Shown here: piece by piece, positions 1 to 6,063 of the stretch | Layout: each line of letters begins with the position of its first letter | How positions within the stretch are numbered: position 1 is the stretch's first letter | NCBI GenBank assembly: GCA_020048595.1 | Contig: JAIFMH010000016.1 | Location: forward strand, 1-6,063 | Direction: 5' to 3' | DNA length: 6,063 nt | From: Bacteroidota bacterium | GTDB lineage: Bacteria; Bacteroidota; Bacteroidia; Bacteroidales; UBA4417 | Notes under the pieces: generated by a model | What the model was told of the DNA's origin: nothing | Database searches by the model: none | Seen by the model: the letters and a program-made list of their open reading frames with translations, nothing else | Program-made: the position numbers and the translations under genes

Positions 1-321
1 TTATCAATACTAACCGAACAGCGTTTAAAGCTGGTTACTCCTTTTGTGCTCAGATTTTTAACAATCGGAATTATACTTGATATTACAGCAACTGCATTTA
101 TGATTATCGGATCATCAAATTCGGCTTTTTCACTGCATGGCATACTGGGATATTCGTCCCTGGCGGCAATGCTGATTGATACGATTCTTATTTGGAGGTT
201 TCATTTAGCCAATAAATCCGGAACCACTGTGCCGAAAGGACTACATCTCTACTCACGCTTTGCCTATGCATGGTGGGTAATAGCATTTATAACAGGACTG
301 ATGCTGGTGGTTTTCAAATAG
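1..321 (+). CDS. HsmA-like small membrane protein, 5' partial
   Basis: The frame is open from base 1 to the TAG at 319-321 and gives 106 visible residues. Three hydrophobic segments lie at about residues 18-36, 45-66 and 86-105, so this is an integral inner-membrane protein. The pattern (a charged TEQRLK stretch, then GIILDITATAFM, then FSLHGILGY and a C-terminal LHLYSRFAYAWW helix) resembles the roughly 120-residue HsmA/TIGR03987 proteins, which have four helices. That match is from memory and the biochemical role is unknown. A GTG at 46 could serve as a start, but the 15 codons before it are in frame and fit the family's loop after helix 1. The true start and first helix therefore probably lie left of the window. 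It converges with thiS, 55 bases away. Confidence 0.6.
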   Translation, partial: LSILTEQRLKLVTPFVLRFLTIGIILDITATAFMIIGSSNSAFSLHGILGYSSLAAMLIDTILIWRFHLANKSGTTVPKGLHLYSRFAYAWWVIAFITGLMLVVFK

Positions 322-376
322 AAAGAGTGGTTGCTGTTGTTAACAGGCGTTAAAACAAAGCAGATGTGGTGAATAT

Positions 377-580
377 TCAGCCTCCTGATATCAGGTGTAA
401 TACCATTACGTCATCGCCGTCCTTAACAATGGTTGTTGCATGTTCACTCTTTTTCACAAGGTGACCATTCACTTTTATAACCAACATCTTGAACGTAAAA
501 TTCTTCGCTTTTAAAAGTTCGGTGATATTGAACTGGTCAGCAGCGAATTCTTCTACTTTATTGTTCAGAATAATCTTCAT
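377..580 (-). CDS. thiS: ThiS/MoaD-family sulfur carrier protein
   Basis: This is a 67-residue ubiquitin-like beta-grasp protein ending in ISGG, the Gly-Gly tail that ThiF adenylylates and that then carries sulfur as a thiocarboxylate. In the thiamin pathway ThiS donates this sulfur to the thiazole synthase ThiG in the cytoplasm. The signature region IKVNGHLVKKSEHATTIV followed by KDGDDVMVLHLISGG is typical, and the length matches the usual 65-70 residues. I chose the ATG at 580 rather than the TTG at 583: it leaves a 3-base gap after the thiF stop (584-586), so the two are surely co-transcribed and probably translationally coupled. Because no thiG, thiH, thiE or thiC is visible nearby, a role in another sulfur-transfer pathway cannot be excluded. 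Confidence 0.88.
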   Translation of the reverse strand: MKIILNNKVEEFAADQFNITELLKAKNFTFKMLVIKVNGHLVKKSEHATTIVKDGDDVMVLHLISGG

Positions 581-583
581 CAA

Positions 584-1195
584 TTAGGTTCTTTCAGTAT
601 GAATCTGGTGTTCGTTAACGCCCAGCAGGATTTCGAGCACTGCATTGGCCTGCATATTGGCAACTATTCCAACACGGGGAGCTAAAGGCGGACATTCGTC
701 AGCTATAGCGTTTATTTCGTCGCCGCAGATGATAAGTTTATCCGATTGCCGCGACCTTATCAGGTTATTATCACCCCAACCTGCCATGCCAACACCCATA
801 ACAAGATGTTTATCAGGCATGTAATTGTGCACAGCATCAAGTATCAGGTATTTCATTTCAGGCTTATCGAACGCTTCGACAATCACATCACATTTACTGT
901 AAATCTCGATTATATCACTCTGGCACAAACGGATATCAAATGTGTTAACTCTTACATCAGGATTAATCCGGAACAGGTTTTGCTTAAGTGCAGCTACTTT
1001 CAGCATGCCAATCTGATCATAAAAATAAAACTGGCGATTCAGGTTACCTTCCTGAACCAAATCGAAATCGGCAAGAATTAAACGCCCTACTCCTACCCTG
1101 GCCAAAGCAACCGCACAATTAGATCCAAGTCCGCCACAGCCGGCAATTCCAACTGTTTTGGTTTTCAAAATCTGCTTTATCCGCTCAAAAGTCAT
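584..1195 (-). CDS. thiF: ThiF-family sulfur carrier adenylyltransferase (E1-like)
   Basis: A protein of 203 residues, probably of the short ThiF family 2 type (TIGR02354), that uses ATP to adenylate the C-terminal glycine of its ThiS partner. It has a Rossmann nucleotide site GCGGLGSN (residues 19-26), the acidic strand end DFD (43-45), NLNRQ (51-55), the AFDKPEMK segment with the likely metal-binding Asp (110), and CPPLAPRVGIVANMQAN near the C-terminus, where related proteins have an APRV motif. The paired CxxC zinc-site cysteines of E. coli ThiF are absent, which fits the short family. The frame extends upstream to a TTG at 1249, adding 18 residues. I prefer the ATG at 1195 because the conserved fold begins just after it. 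It directly precedes thiS. The 167 bases upstream, down from the NYN gene stop, show no clear promoter or riboswitch. Confidence 0.85.
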   Translation of the reverse strand: MTFERIKQILKTKTVGIAGCGGLGSNCAVALARVGVGRLILADFDLVQEGNLNRQFYFYDQIGMLKVAALKQNLFRINPDVRVNTFDIRLCQSDIIEIYSKCDVIVEAFDKPEMKYLILDAVHNYMPDKHLVMGVGMAGWGDNNLIRSRQSDKLIICGDEINAIADECPPLAPRVGIVANMQANAVLEILLGVNEHQIHTERT

Positions 1196-1362
1196 AGGTA
1201 CAAACTTATAGAAAAACACAATATCTGCAGTGTGTTTACCGAAAAACAATTTAGCTTTACCCGGCTAAAAGTGCCGAATATCTATTATACCATTCTATAC
1301 CAGCTTACTATGAGAATACAGAGCTTTGCAGATAACAAAGTGGAAGCCGGATAAAGTGTAAA

Positions 1363-2124
1363 CTATTTCTTCCGGATATAAATGTGTTTAATGTTGTTTT
1401 TACCTGAATCACGTTCATCAATTTCAAATTTATTGATGCTGCGGATGAGTGGCAACAATTTTGGGAAGCCATAATTACGTGGGTCAAAATCAGGTTTTTT
1501 CTTAAGCATAAGGTTTCCTAATTCACCAAGGAACGTCCAGCCATTTTCATCAGCAAGGTCGGTAATACTTACCGAAAATAGTTTTATTATTTCCGGATCG
1601 ATCTTATTTAAAGGTTCATTCTTTGATTTTGCTGATTTTTTTGATTCTTTCCGGTTGCTGCTTTCTGCCGGACTGGCGGCTTCTGCTTTCAGGATTTCGA
1701 TATAAATAAATTTATCACAAGCTTTTATAAAAGGATTCAGGGTTTTCTTTTCCCCGATTCCGATAACCATCATACCTGCCTCTCTGAGCCTGGTGGCAAG
1801 ACGCGTAAAATCGCTGTCGCTCGAAACTATACAAAATCCATCAACCTTGCCGGTGTATAAAATGTCCATTGCATCAATGATCAGGGCGCTGTCCGACGAA
1901 TTCTTTCCGGTTGAATAACTGTATTGCTGCACAGGTGTAATCGCATTTTCCAGAAGAACATTTTTCCAGCCTGATACTGTAGGTTTTGTCCAATCCGCAT
2001 AAATCCGCTTGAATGTCGGGATACCGTATTTTGCAATTTCCTCAAACATCTCTTTCACATTTGCGTAAGGGACATTATCAGCATCAATTAGTACAGCAAG
2101 TTTGAGGTCATTGGAGGTTTCCAT
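1363..2124 (-). CDS. NYN-domain protein with C-terminal OST-HTH/LOTUS domain
   Basis: A protein of 253 residues in two parts. Residues 8-143 are a NYN (PIN-like, LabA/DUF88) domain with the acidic residues expected of a metal-dependent nuclease: D14 and D16 in LIDADN, D78 in SSDSALIIDAMD, and D103 and D105 in SSDSDF. A lysine/serine-rich linker (about 147-174) leads to an OST-HTH/LOTUS domain (about 176-252) with the sequence WTFLGELGNLMLKKKPDFDPRNYGF, a winged-helix fold that binds RNA in other proteins. The domain order is common in bacteria, but the cellular substrate is not known; an RNase or RNA-processing role is inferred. The ATG at 2124 starts just before the first NYN strand. The gene follows rlmF by 231 bases and has its own candidate promoter. 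All catalytic-type acidic residues are present, so it looks intact. Confidence 0.9.
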   Translation of the reverse strand: METSNDLKLAVLIDADNVPYANVKEMFEEIAKYGIPTFKRIYADWTKPTVSGWKNVLLENAITPVQQYSYSTGKNSSDSALIIDAMDILYTGKVDGFCIVSSDSDFTRLATRLREAGMMVIGIGEKKTLNPFIKACDKFIYIEILKAEAASPAESSNRKESKKSAKSKNEPLNKIDPEIIKLFSVSITDLADENGWTFLGELGNLMLKKKPDFDPRNYGFPKLLPLIRSINKFEIDERDSGKNNIKHIYIRKK

Positions 2125-2355
2125 AATCTGTTTAAATAAAGTTACTTATAAAATTTAAGCAGTTCTTTTACTCATCATTGGCATTGAAACGAGCTTTTCC
2201 CGTTCATAAAATCAATGTTCATCAAATTTACTGCTTTTCAGTGAGATAAGCAATTAGTCTGCTCATCTGACAGTATGAGAATCGGATCAATTGAAATGAA
2301 GGTTGTCAGGTCTTAGATTTCCTGTTTCCGGGATTATATGTCTTTTGGTTATGAT
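2125..2355. other. Intergenic gap between rlmF and the NYN gene
   Basis: This 231-base stretch has no credible coding frame and no tRNA-like fold. It contains the candidate promoter described at 2223-2253 and an A/T-rich run just before the NYN start. I see no strong hairpin followed by a T-run that would end rlmF transcription, only short imperfect pairings such as CTCAT/ATGAG. Confidence 0.5.
2223..2253 (-). promoter_or_regulatory. Bacteroidota-type promoter for the NYN-LOTUS gene
   Basis: On the minus strand TTG (2253-2251) is followed by a 20-base spacer and TAAATTTG (2230-2223). This matches the Bacteroidota -33/-7 pattern TTG / TAnnTTTG with suitable spacing. Transcription would begin near 2217, giving a leader of about 90 bases before the ATG at 2124. 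It lies in the rlmF-NYN gap, so the NYN gene need not depend on read-through. The call rests on a motif match only. Confidence 0.5.
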
Positions 2356-3330
2356 TTACACTTTACTTTTCCACCTATCGCTGATCCATTTTTCCTGCTG
2401 CTCAGCCGAAAGAAATGTCCATGCCACAATCCGGCTGATTTTATTTCCCTGTCCCATCGGAATGGTTTTTACCTCCATGGCTTCCACTTTTCGTAATACT
2501 TCATACACACTTCTCAGATTTGATTCCTTTGAAATGAGTGTAGAGAACATAAAACAGGAGGATGCGAACTGCCTGCTTTGGCTGATCATATCACGAACAA
2601 ACCTTTCTTCGCCACCTTCGCACCACAATTCAGTATTCTGGCCGCCAAAGTTCAGGATTGGCCTGGTAATTTTCTTTTTTGTGAGATTGGATAATTTACG
2701 GATTGATCCCGATTTGGCTTCGGCCAGCGACGCATGAAACGGAGGATTGCATATTGTGAGATCAAAAAGTTCATCATCTTTAATAATACCGCGAAAAATA
2801 TCTTTACGATTATTTTGCAACTTCAATCCGACTTTTCCTTTAAGCGAAGGATTTAGTTCAACTATTTTACCGGCTGATTCCATAGCAACCGGGTCAATAT
2901 CAGTACCGGTAAATGACCAGCCATATTCCGAATTCCCGATGATCGGGTAAACGCAGTTTGCGCCTGCACCAATATCCAGGCACTTTATCTTGTCACCGGT
3001 GGGTATTACGCCTTTATTTTTACTGCCCGATAAATCAGCCATATAGTGCATATAGTCGGCTCTGCCCGGAATGGGCGGACATAAATAACCCTGAGGAATA
3101 TCCCAGAAGCTAATGTTGTAAAAGTATTTCAACAATGCTTTGTTGAGCATTTTCACTGCTTCCGGGTTGAAAAAATCAATGGATTCGTCATCATACTTAT
3201 TCAACGAAACAAATTGAGACAGTTCCGGGCAACTGCCAATAAGTTTTTGGAATTCATAACGCTCACGATGTTTATTCCGCGGATGCAATAGAATTTTCTC
3301 TTTCGGATGTTCTCTCTTTGGGGGTAGCAT
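2356..3330 (-). CDS. rlmF: 23S rRNA (adenine1618-N6)-methyltransferase RlmF
   Basis: This 324-residue protein transfers a methyl group from S-adenosylmethionine to N6 of A1618 of 23S rRNA during ribosome assembly. Similarity to E. coli RlmF (YbiN) runs along nearly the whole length: LHPRNKHRERY (15-25), ALLKYFYNISFWDIP (65-79), LCPPIPGRADYMHYMADL (83-100), the SAM-binding DIGAGANCVYP (119-129), the catalytic NPPFH (195-199), the conserved LNFGGQ (226-231) and LWCEGGE (235-241), and a C-terminal ISRIVAWTF (298-306). The length is close to E. coli RlmF. The ATG at 3330 is the only ATG before residue 61 and leaves the conserved N-terminus whole. No Shine-Dalgarno sequence is evident, which is usual in Bacteroidota. 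It lies 98 bases after the nitrilase stop. Confidence 0.95.
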   Translation of the reverse strand: MLPPKREHPKEKILLHPRNKHRERYEFQKLIGSCPELSQFVSLNKYDDESIDFFNPEAVKMLNKALLKYFYNISFWDIPQGYLCPPIPGRADYMHYMADLSGSKNKGVIPTGDKIKCLDIGAGANCVYPIIGNSEYGWSFTGTDIDPVAMESAGKIVELNPSLKGKVGLKLQNNRKDIFRGIIKDDELFDLTICNPPFHASLAEAKSGSIRKLSNLTKKKITRPILNFGGQNTELWCEGGEERFVRDMISQSRQFASSCFMFSTLISKESNLRSVYEVLRKVEAMEVKTIPMGQGNKISRIVAWTFLSAEQQEKWISDRWKSKV

Positions 3331-3376
3331 GGTATCTGTTCAGAAAGGTTTCGTTTTCTGTTTTGAACTATTTTAT

Positions 3377-3403
3377 GGTTTGGTTCTAACAAACCAGGTT
3401 TGT
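3377..3403. repeat. Alternating GGTTTG/CAAACC inverted units upstream of rlmF
   Basis: Three short units alternate: GGTTTG (3377-3382), CAAACC (3390-3395) and GGTTTGT (3397-3403). The last two form the perfect palindrome ACAAACC-A-GGTTTGT at 3389-3403, and the first two can form a competing hairpin with a 7-base loop. It sits between the nitrilase stop and the rlmF start, about 47-73 bases before the rlmF ATG. It could be an operator, a weak terminator or chance. There is no T-run after it. Confidence 0.35.
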
Positions 3404-3428
3404 GGCAGTTGAATTCCGTTGTATAAGA

Positions 3429-4487
3429 TCAACGCCTCTTCAGCTCAAAGATATCTTTTCTGCGGTCTTTCAGGTTTCTGACGCTACCAAATTGATTAAG
3501 TTCCCGAAGCAGGTCAATATCTACATCCGCAATCAATATCATTTCTGTATTTGGTGTAGTTTCTGCTTTTACACCATTAGCCGGAAAAGCAAAATCACAA
3601 GGAGTAATAACCATGGATTGAGCATATTGAATATCCATATTATGAACTTTTGGCAAATTACCTACACTTCCGGCAATGGCTACATAACACTCATTTTCAA
3701 TAGCACGTGCCATAGCGCAGTTCCGGATCCGGGAATACCCGTTCTGCGTATCCGCCAGGAAAGGGACAAATAAAATATCCATCCCGTCTTCAGCCAATAG
3801 CCGGCTTAACTCAGGAAATTCCACATCGTAACAAATCAGAATCCCTATTTTTCCGCAGTCGGTGTCAAAAACCTTTATTTCGTTACCGCCTACCATGCCC
3901 CAGACTTTAGCTTCATCCGGAGTTACGTGTAGTTTCTCATATCGCTCGGTAGTTCCGTCGCGCTTACACAAATAGCCTGCATTGTAAAGCCTGCCGTGTT
4001 GAATCTCAGGCATGCTTCCGGAAATAATATTTATATTGTTGGATATGGCCAGTTCTGAGAATCTTTGAACAATAGTAGCTGTATGTTTGGCAAGTTCCCG
4101 GATGGCATCGGGTTCAGATAAATGATTGTATTCGGACATCAGAGGTGCGTTAAAGAACTCCGGAAACAATGCAAAATCTGATCTGTATCTCGAAACGGAT
4201 TCAACAAAATATCCCGCTTGCTGCATGAGTTCTTCCAGATTTTTATATGGCCTCATCTGCCACTGGATCAGCCCGAGCCTTACCACTTTTTTAGTCGTGA
4301 TAGCCTTTAAGTTTTGCTTCTCATAATAGATATTATCCCATTTCAGTAAAACAGCATAATCGTTTGAGGCTTTATCACCTTCCAGGTAATTTTTAAGAAC
4401 CTTCGAAGGATAAAAGTCATTGGATATCTGGAAGTTAAAGTTTATCAGCGTATTTGTGGTAATTGGGAATCCGTCCACCGCAGGCAA
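3429..4487 (-). CDS. Carbon-nitrogen hydrolase half of a split GNAT-nitrilase gene
   Basis: This 352-codon frame holds a nitrilase-superfamily domain from about residue 68 to 350, most like the RimI-fused class (cd07574-like). The catalytic triad is visible: E110 in LFPEFF, K185 in YEKLHVTPDE and C219 in ILICYDVEFPE. Such enzymes hydrolyse amide-type C-N bonds; the substrate here is unknown. Residues about 16-50 (NFQISNDF, KVLKNYLEGD, YAVLLKW) match what normally ends the GNAT domain and links it to the nitrilase in relatives. The only start codons at the 5' end are a TTG at 4487 and a GTG at 4478, both inside the GNAT frame, and the first ATG (residue 78, at 4256) is already inside the hydrolase domain. 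It therefore looks like the continuation of the upstream gene in the +1 frame. The catalytic domain itself shows no decay. Confidence 0.85.
   Translation of the reverse strand: MPAVDGFPITTNTLINFNFQISNDFYPSKVLKNYLEGDKASNDYAVLLKWDNIYYEKQNLKAITTKKVVRLGLIQWQMRPYKNLEELMQQAGYFVESVSRYRSDFALFPEFFNAPLMSEYNHLSEPDAIRELAKHTATIVQRFSELAISNNINIISGSMPEIQHGRLYNAGYLCKRDGTTERYEKLHVTPDEAKVWGMVGGNEIKVFDTDCGKIGILICYDVEFPELSRLLAEDGMDILFVPFLADTQNGYSRIRNCAMARAIENECYVAIAGSVGNLPKVHNMDIQYAQSMVITPCDFAFPANGVKAETTPNTEMILIADVDIDLLRELNQFGSVRNLKDRRKDIFELKRR
4434..4440 (-). other. Frame break: CTT-TAA-C at the GNAT/nitrilase junction
   Basis: On the minus strand the GNAT frame ends AAA-CTT-TAA (stop at 4437-4435) and the next base is C. 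A +1 shift at this point (CTT, skip T, AAC, TTC, CAG) enters the nitrilase frame exactly where homology resumes at NFQISNDF. The joined product would read YADKL-NFQISNDF, which lacks about 20 residues that I expect between these blocks in intact relatives. A deletion of about 59 or 62 bases (not a multiple of three) would explain both the shift and the missing segment. Confidence 0.6.
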
Positions 4488-4893
4488 TGCCCTTCAGATT
4501 CAGGTGTTCGCACAACTCTTTCCGGTAATCATAAAGCCTGCGGCCCAGACGTAATCCACGAAATTCAGGCTTAATAAAAATATCGATACCATACAATATA
4601 TCGCCATCCGGCGTATGAGTACTGAATGTATTATCCCCGGTTATTTCGTTATAGGTGTGATTATCGCCAAACTTATGATAATCAACAATCAGCGATAAGG
4701 CACAACCTGCAATCTGGTTGTTGACTTTAATAACAACCTGTCCTTCCGGGAAACAACTGATCAGTTTCCTGATCTGGAGTTCTTCCCAAAAATTTTCGGG
4801 CATAGAGGTATACGATTCAATCATCGCTTTCTTAAGTTCCTGGTAATCATCAAGGTTTAAAAAAGTCAGATCTACGTTTTCTATTTCTTTCAT
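4435..4893 (-). CDS. GNAT acetyltransferase half of a split GNAT-nitrilase gene
   Basis: These 152 residues form most of a GNAT (RimI-like) N-acetyltransferase domain. DGDILYGIDIFIKPEFRG (96-113) is the central strand, and RGLRLGRRLYDYRKELCEHL (112-131) is the acetyl-CoA-binding turn and helix, with Arg replacing the first Gly of the usual RxxGxG pattern. GGRIPNYHKYAD (139-150) follows. The frame then stops at TAA, before the final strands of the fold, which are encoded in the next frame. In relatives this domain is fused to a nitrilase domain in one chain of about 500 residues; its acceptor substrate is unknown. The ATG at 4893 gives a normal N-terminus. The overlap with the downstream frame is 53 bases. 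The gap upstream to the helicase stop is 120 bases and holds no clear promoter. Alone, this product probably would not fold fully. Confidence 0.8.
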   Translation of the reverse strand: MKEIENVDLTFLNLDDYQELKKAMIESYTSMPENFWEELQIRKLISCFPEGQVVIKVNNQIAGCALSLIVDYHKFGDNHTYNEITGDNTFSTHTPDGDILYGIDIFIKPEFRGLRLGRRLYDYRKELCEHLNLKGIACGGRIPNYHKYADKL

Positions 4894-4982
4894 AATTGAA
4901 ATGATGCTAACCTGTTTAGATATACAAATGCATAAGATTCAGGGTTGAAACCACGCATACAGGCTAATGTTTATGGTCAACA

Positions 4983-5012
4983 AGTGAATACGAACTTCAG
5001 ATAAAATTCACT
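4983..5012 (-). terminator. Stem-loop directly after the helicase stop
   Basis: AGTGAAT (4983-4989) and ATTCACT (5006-5012) are perfect 7-base inverted repeats with a 16-base loop, and begin one base after the helicase TAA on the minus strand. The stem is AT-rich, the loop is large and there is no following U-run, so it is at best a weak terminator or an mRNA 3'-end stabilising structure. Confidence 0.25.
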
Positions 5013-5013
5013 G

Positions 5014-6063
5014 TTAAAACCCATGTAAATTTATGCTTTCGCTATCGATCATAGTTATCCATTTGCCCATTTTTTTCTGAATAACTTTAAAGTGATCTTT
5101 GTCATCAGGAGATACAAAGGAAATTGCTTCGCCGGGAGATTCGGCCCGGCCGGTTCTGCCAATCCGGTGAATGTACTCTTTGGGGGAACGTGGCAATTCG
5201 TAATTGATTACGTGAGGCAAAAACTGGATGTCGATACCACGTGATATCAGATCAGTAGCAACCAATACCCTCAGTCTGCCCGATTTAAATTCGCTCAAAG
5301 CTTCAGTTCTTAATCCCTGGCTCTTTTTGCTGTGAATAGCCATGGCATCTATTCCGTTTTTGCGGAGTTTATCAACTACGTTATCTGCCGAATAAATGGA
5401 AGAAGTAAAAACAAGAACTTGTTTCAGGTCGTTGTGTTTGATCAGATATCGAAGCAACGGTCCTTTTTTTGCATCGGTTACAAAATAGCCCAGTTGTGTT
5501 ATCAGATCGATATTTTCAACTTCTGATTCTATTTTTATAACCAACGGATCGTGCAACAGTATCTGATTAATAGAATTGACGTCGTCGCTCAGAGTTGCTG
5601 AAAACAAGAGGTTCTGACGCTTCACAGGCAAAAGCGCAAATATGCGTGTCATCTCTTCTTTAAAGCCAAGATTCAGCATTTTATCGGCTTCGTCCAGCAC
5701 AAGTGTATCAATAGTGGATAAGTGCACTGCGTTTGATTCAACCAGTTCCAAAAGCCTGCCCGGTGTTGCGATTAAAACATTTACTCCTGACAATGCCATC
5801 ATTTGCGGATTGATAGAAACGCCGCCAAAAACAGCCAGGGTTTTTACGGGTTGCGGAAGTCCAGCACTAAACATCCGGAACACTTCACGCACCTGCACTG
5901 CGAGTTCGCGTGTGGGCACCAATACCAGGACATTCACATTCCTGCTTCGTGAAGCCGTAACTGCCTGTAAGTTCATTAAAAGCGGCAATACATAACCGGC
6001 AGTTTTGCCGGAGCCTGTTGGTGCAATGCCAAGAACATCCTTTTTGTGCAGAATTGCGGGTAT
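5014..6063 (-). CDS. DEAD-box ATP-dependent RNA helicase, 5' partial
   Basis: The frame runs from the TAA at 5014-5016 past the right edge, giving 349 visible residues. Helicase motifs occur in order: I APTGSGKT (14-21), Ia PTREL (50-54), Ib TPGR (100-103), II DEAD (124-127), III SAT (155-157), V TDLISRGID (270-278) and VI HRIGRTGR (299-306). Both RecA-like domains are thus present. Only the start and Q motif are missing; homologues put them about 25-45 residues further upstream. The protein unwinds or remodels RNA using ATP, typically in ribosome assembly, mRNA decay or cold adaptation. The chain ends about 43 residues after motif VI with no long basic C-terminal tail, so it is a minimal-core helicase of the RhlE-like sort; I cannot choose between rhlE and other names. 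An apparent start at 5988 is an internal TTG after motif I and is not the true start. Confidence 0.93.
   Translation of the reverse strand: MPAILHKKDVLGIAPTGSGKTAGYVLPLLMNLQAVTASRSRNVNVLVLVPTRELAVQVREVFRMFSAGLPQPVKTLAVFGGVSINPQMMALSGVNVLIATPGRLLELVESNAVHLSTIDTLVLDEADKMLNLGFKEEMTRIFALLPVKRQNLLFSATLSDDVNSINQILLHDPLVIKIESEVENIDLITQLGYFVTDAKKGPLLRYLIKHNDLKQVLVFTSSIYSADNVVDKLRKNGIDAMAIHSKKSQGLRTEALSEFKSGRLRVLVATDLISRGIDIQFLPHVINYELPRSPKEYIHRIGRTGRAESPGEAISFVSPDDKDHFKVIQKKMGKWITMIDSESINLHGF

Noticed and set aside
337..358. Possible hairpin TTGTTAAC-AGGC-GTTAAAACAA between the convergent membrane-protein gene and thiS, as a shared terminator.
   Set aside because: The stem needs a two-base bulge, is AT-rich and has no T-run on either strand.
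1201..1208. Minus-strand TAAGTTTG just before the thiF ATG at 1195, which would suggest a leaderless transcript.
   Set aside because: There is no TTG about 17-23 bases upstream; the nearest one is only 10 bases away. A lone six-base match is expected by chance in a window of this size.
584..1249. TTG start at 1249 giving an 18-residue longer ThiF.
   Set aside because: The added residues match nothing I know in the family, and the ATG at 1195 lies just before the first conserved segment.
1250..1362. Gap upstream of thiF examined for a TPP riboswitch or small RNA.
   Set aside because: No THI-box-like conserved CTGAGA/ACCTGATC elements are visible, and no strong fold.
2303..2737. A 144-codon plus-strand open frame opposite rlmF.
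   Set aside because: It overlaps the well-conserved rlmF coding region on the other strand and has no recognisable domain. The same holds for the other plus-strand frames opposite thiF, the nitrilase and the helicase.
3721..3735. Palindromic CCGGATCCGG core within TTCCGGATCCGGGAA.
   Set aside because: It lies inside the conserved nitrilase coding region (YSRIRNC) and is explained by codon choice.
4925..4932. Minus-strand TGCATTTG upstream of the GNAT start, close to a TAnnTTTG promoter element.
   Set aside because: It has one mismatch at a key base and no TTG at the right spacing.

Overview
The window looks like chromosomal DNA from a member of the Bacteroidota, probably Bacteroidales or a relative. 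The evidence is a GNAT-nitrilase gene of a type I know mainly from that phylum, a promoter of the form TTG-N20-TAAATTTG (the phylum's sigma factor prefers TTG / TAnnTTTG), weak or absent Shine-Dalgarno sequences, and moderately AT-rich DNA with tight coding. No species call is possible from the sequence alone.

Layout. The first 321 bases carry the 3' end of a plus-strand membrane-protein gene resembling the HsmA/TIGR03987 group. Everything else is on the minus strand. Reading that strand from the right edge: a DEAD-box RNA helicase cut off by the window end (5014 to beyond 6063); a GNAT acetyltransferase domain (4435-4893) followed in another frame by a carbon-nitrogen hydrolase domain (3429-4487); rlmF, the 23S rRNA adenine-1618 N6-methyltransferase (2356-3330); a NYN-domain protein with a C-terminal OST-HTH/LOTUS domain (1363-2124); and a tight thiF-thiS pair (584-1195 and 377-580). 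No rRNA, tRNA, CRISPR array, insertion sequence or phage gene is visible.

How the genes relate. Only thiF-thiS forms an obvious functional unit: an E1-like adenylyltransferase and its sulfur-carrier partner. Three of the others act on RNA (helicase, rRNA methyltransferase, NYN-LOTUS protein), but gaps of roughly 100-230 bases separate most genes, and the NYN gene appears to have its own promoter, so this is a loose neighbourhood rather than one operon.

The most notable point is the GNAT-nitrilase gene. In relatives, as I recall them, the two domains form one polypeptide of about 500 residues. Here the frame is broken at about 4434-4440, and roughly 20 residues of the expected linking segment seem to be absent. 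The nitrilase part has no plausible start of its own. The stop sits in a CTT-TAA-C context that resembles the +1 frameshift core of prfB. A deletion that inactivated or crippled the gene is the simplest reading; recoding is a weaker alternative. I see no convincing undescribed system in the remainder of the window.
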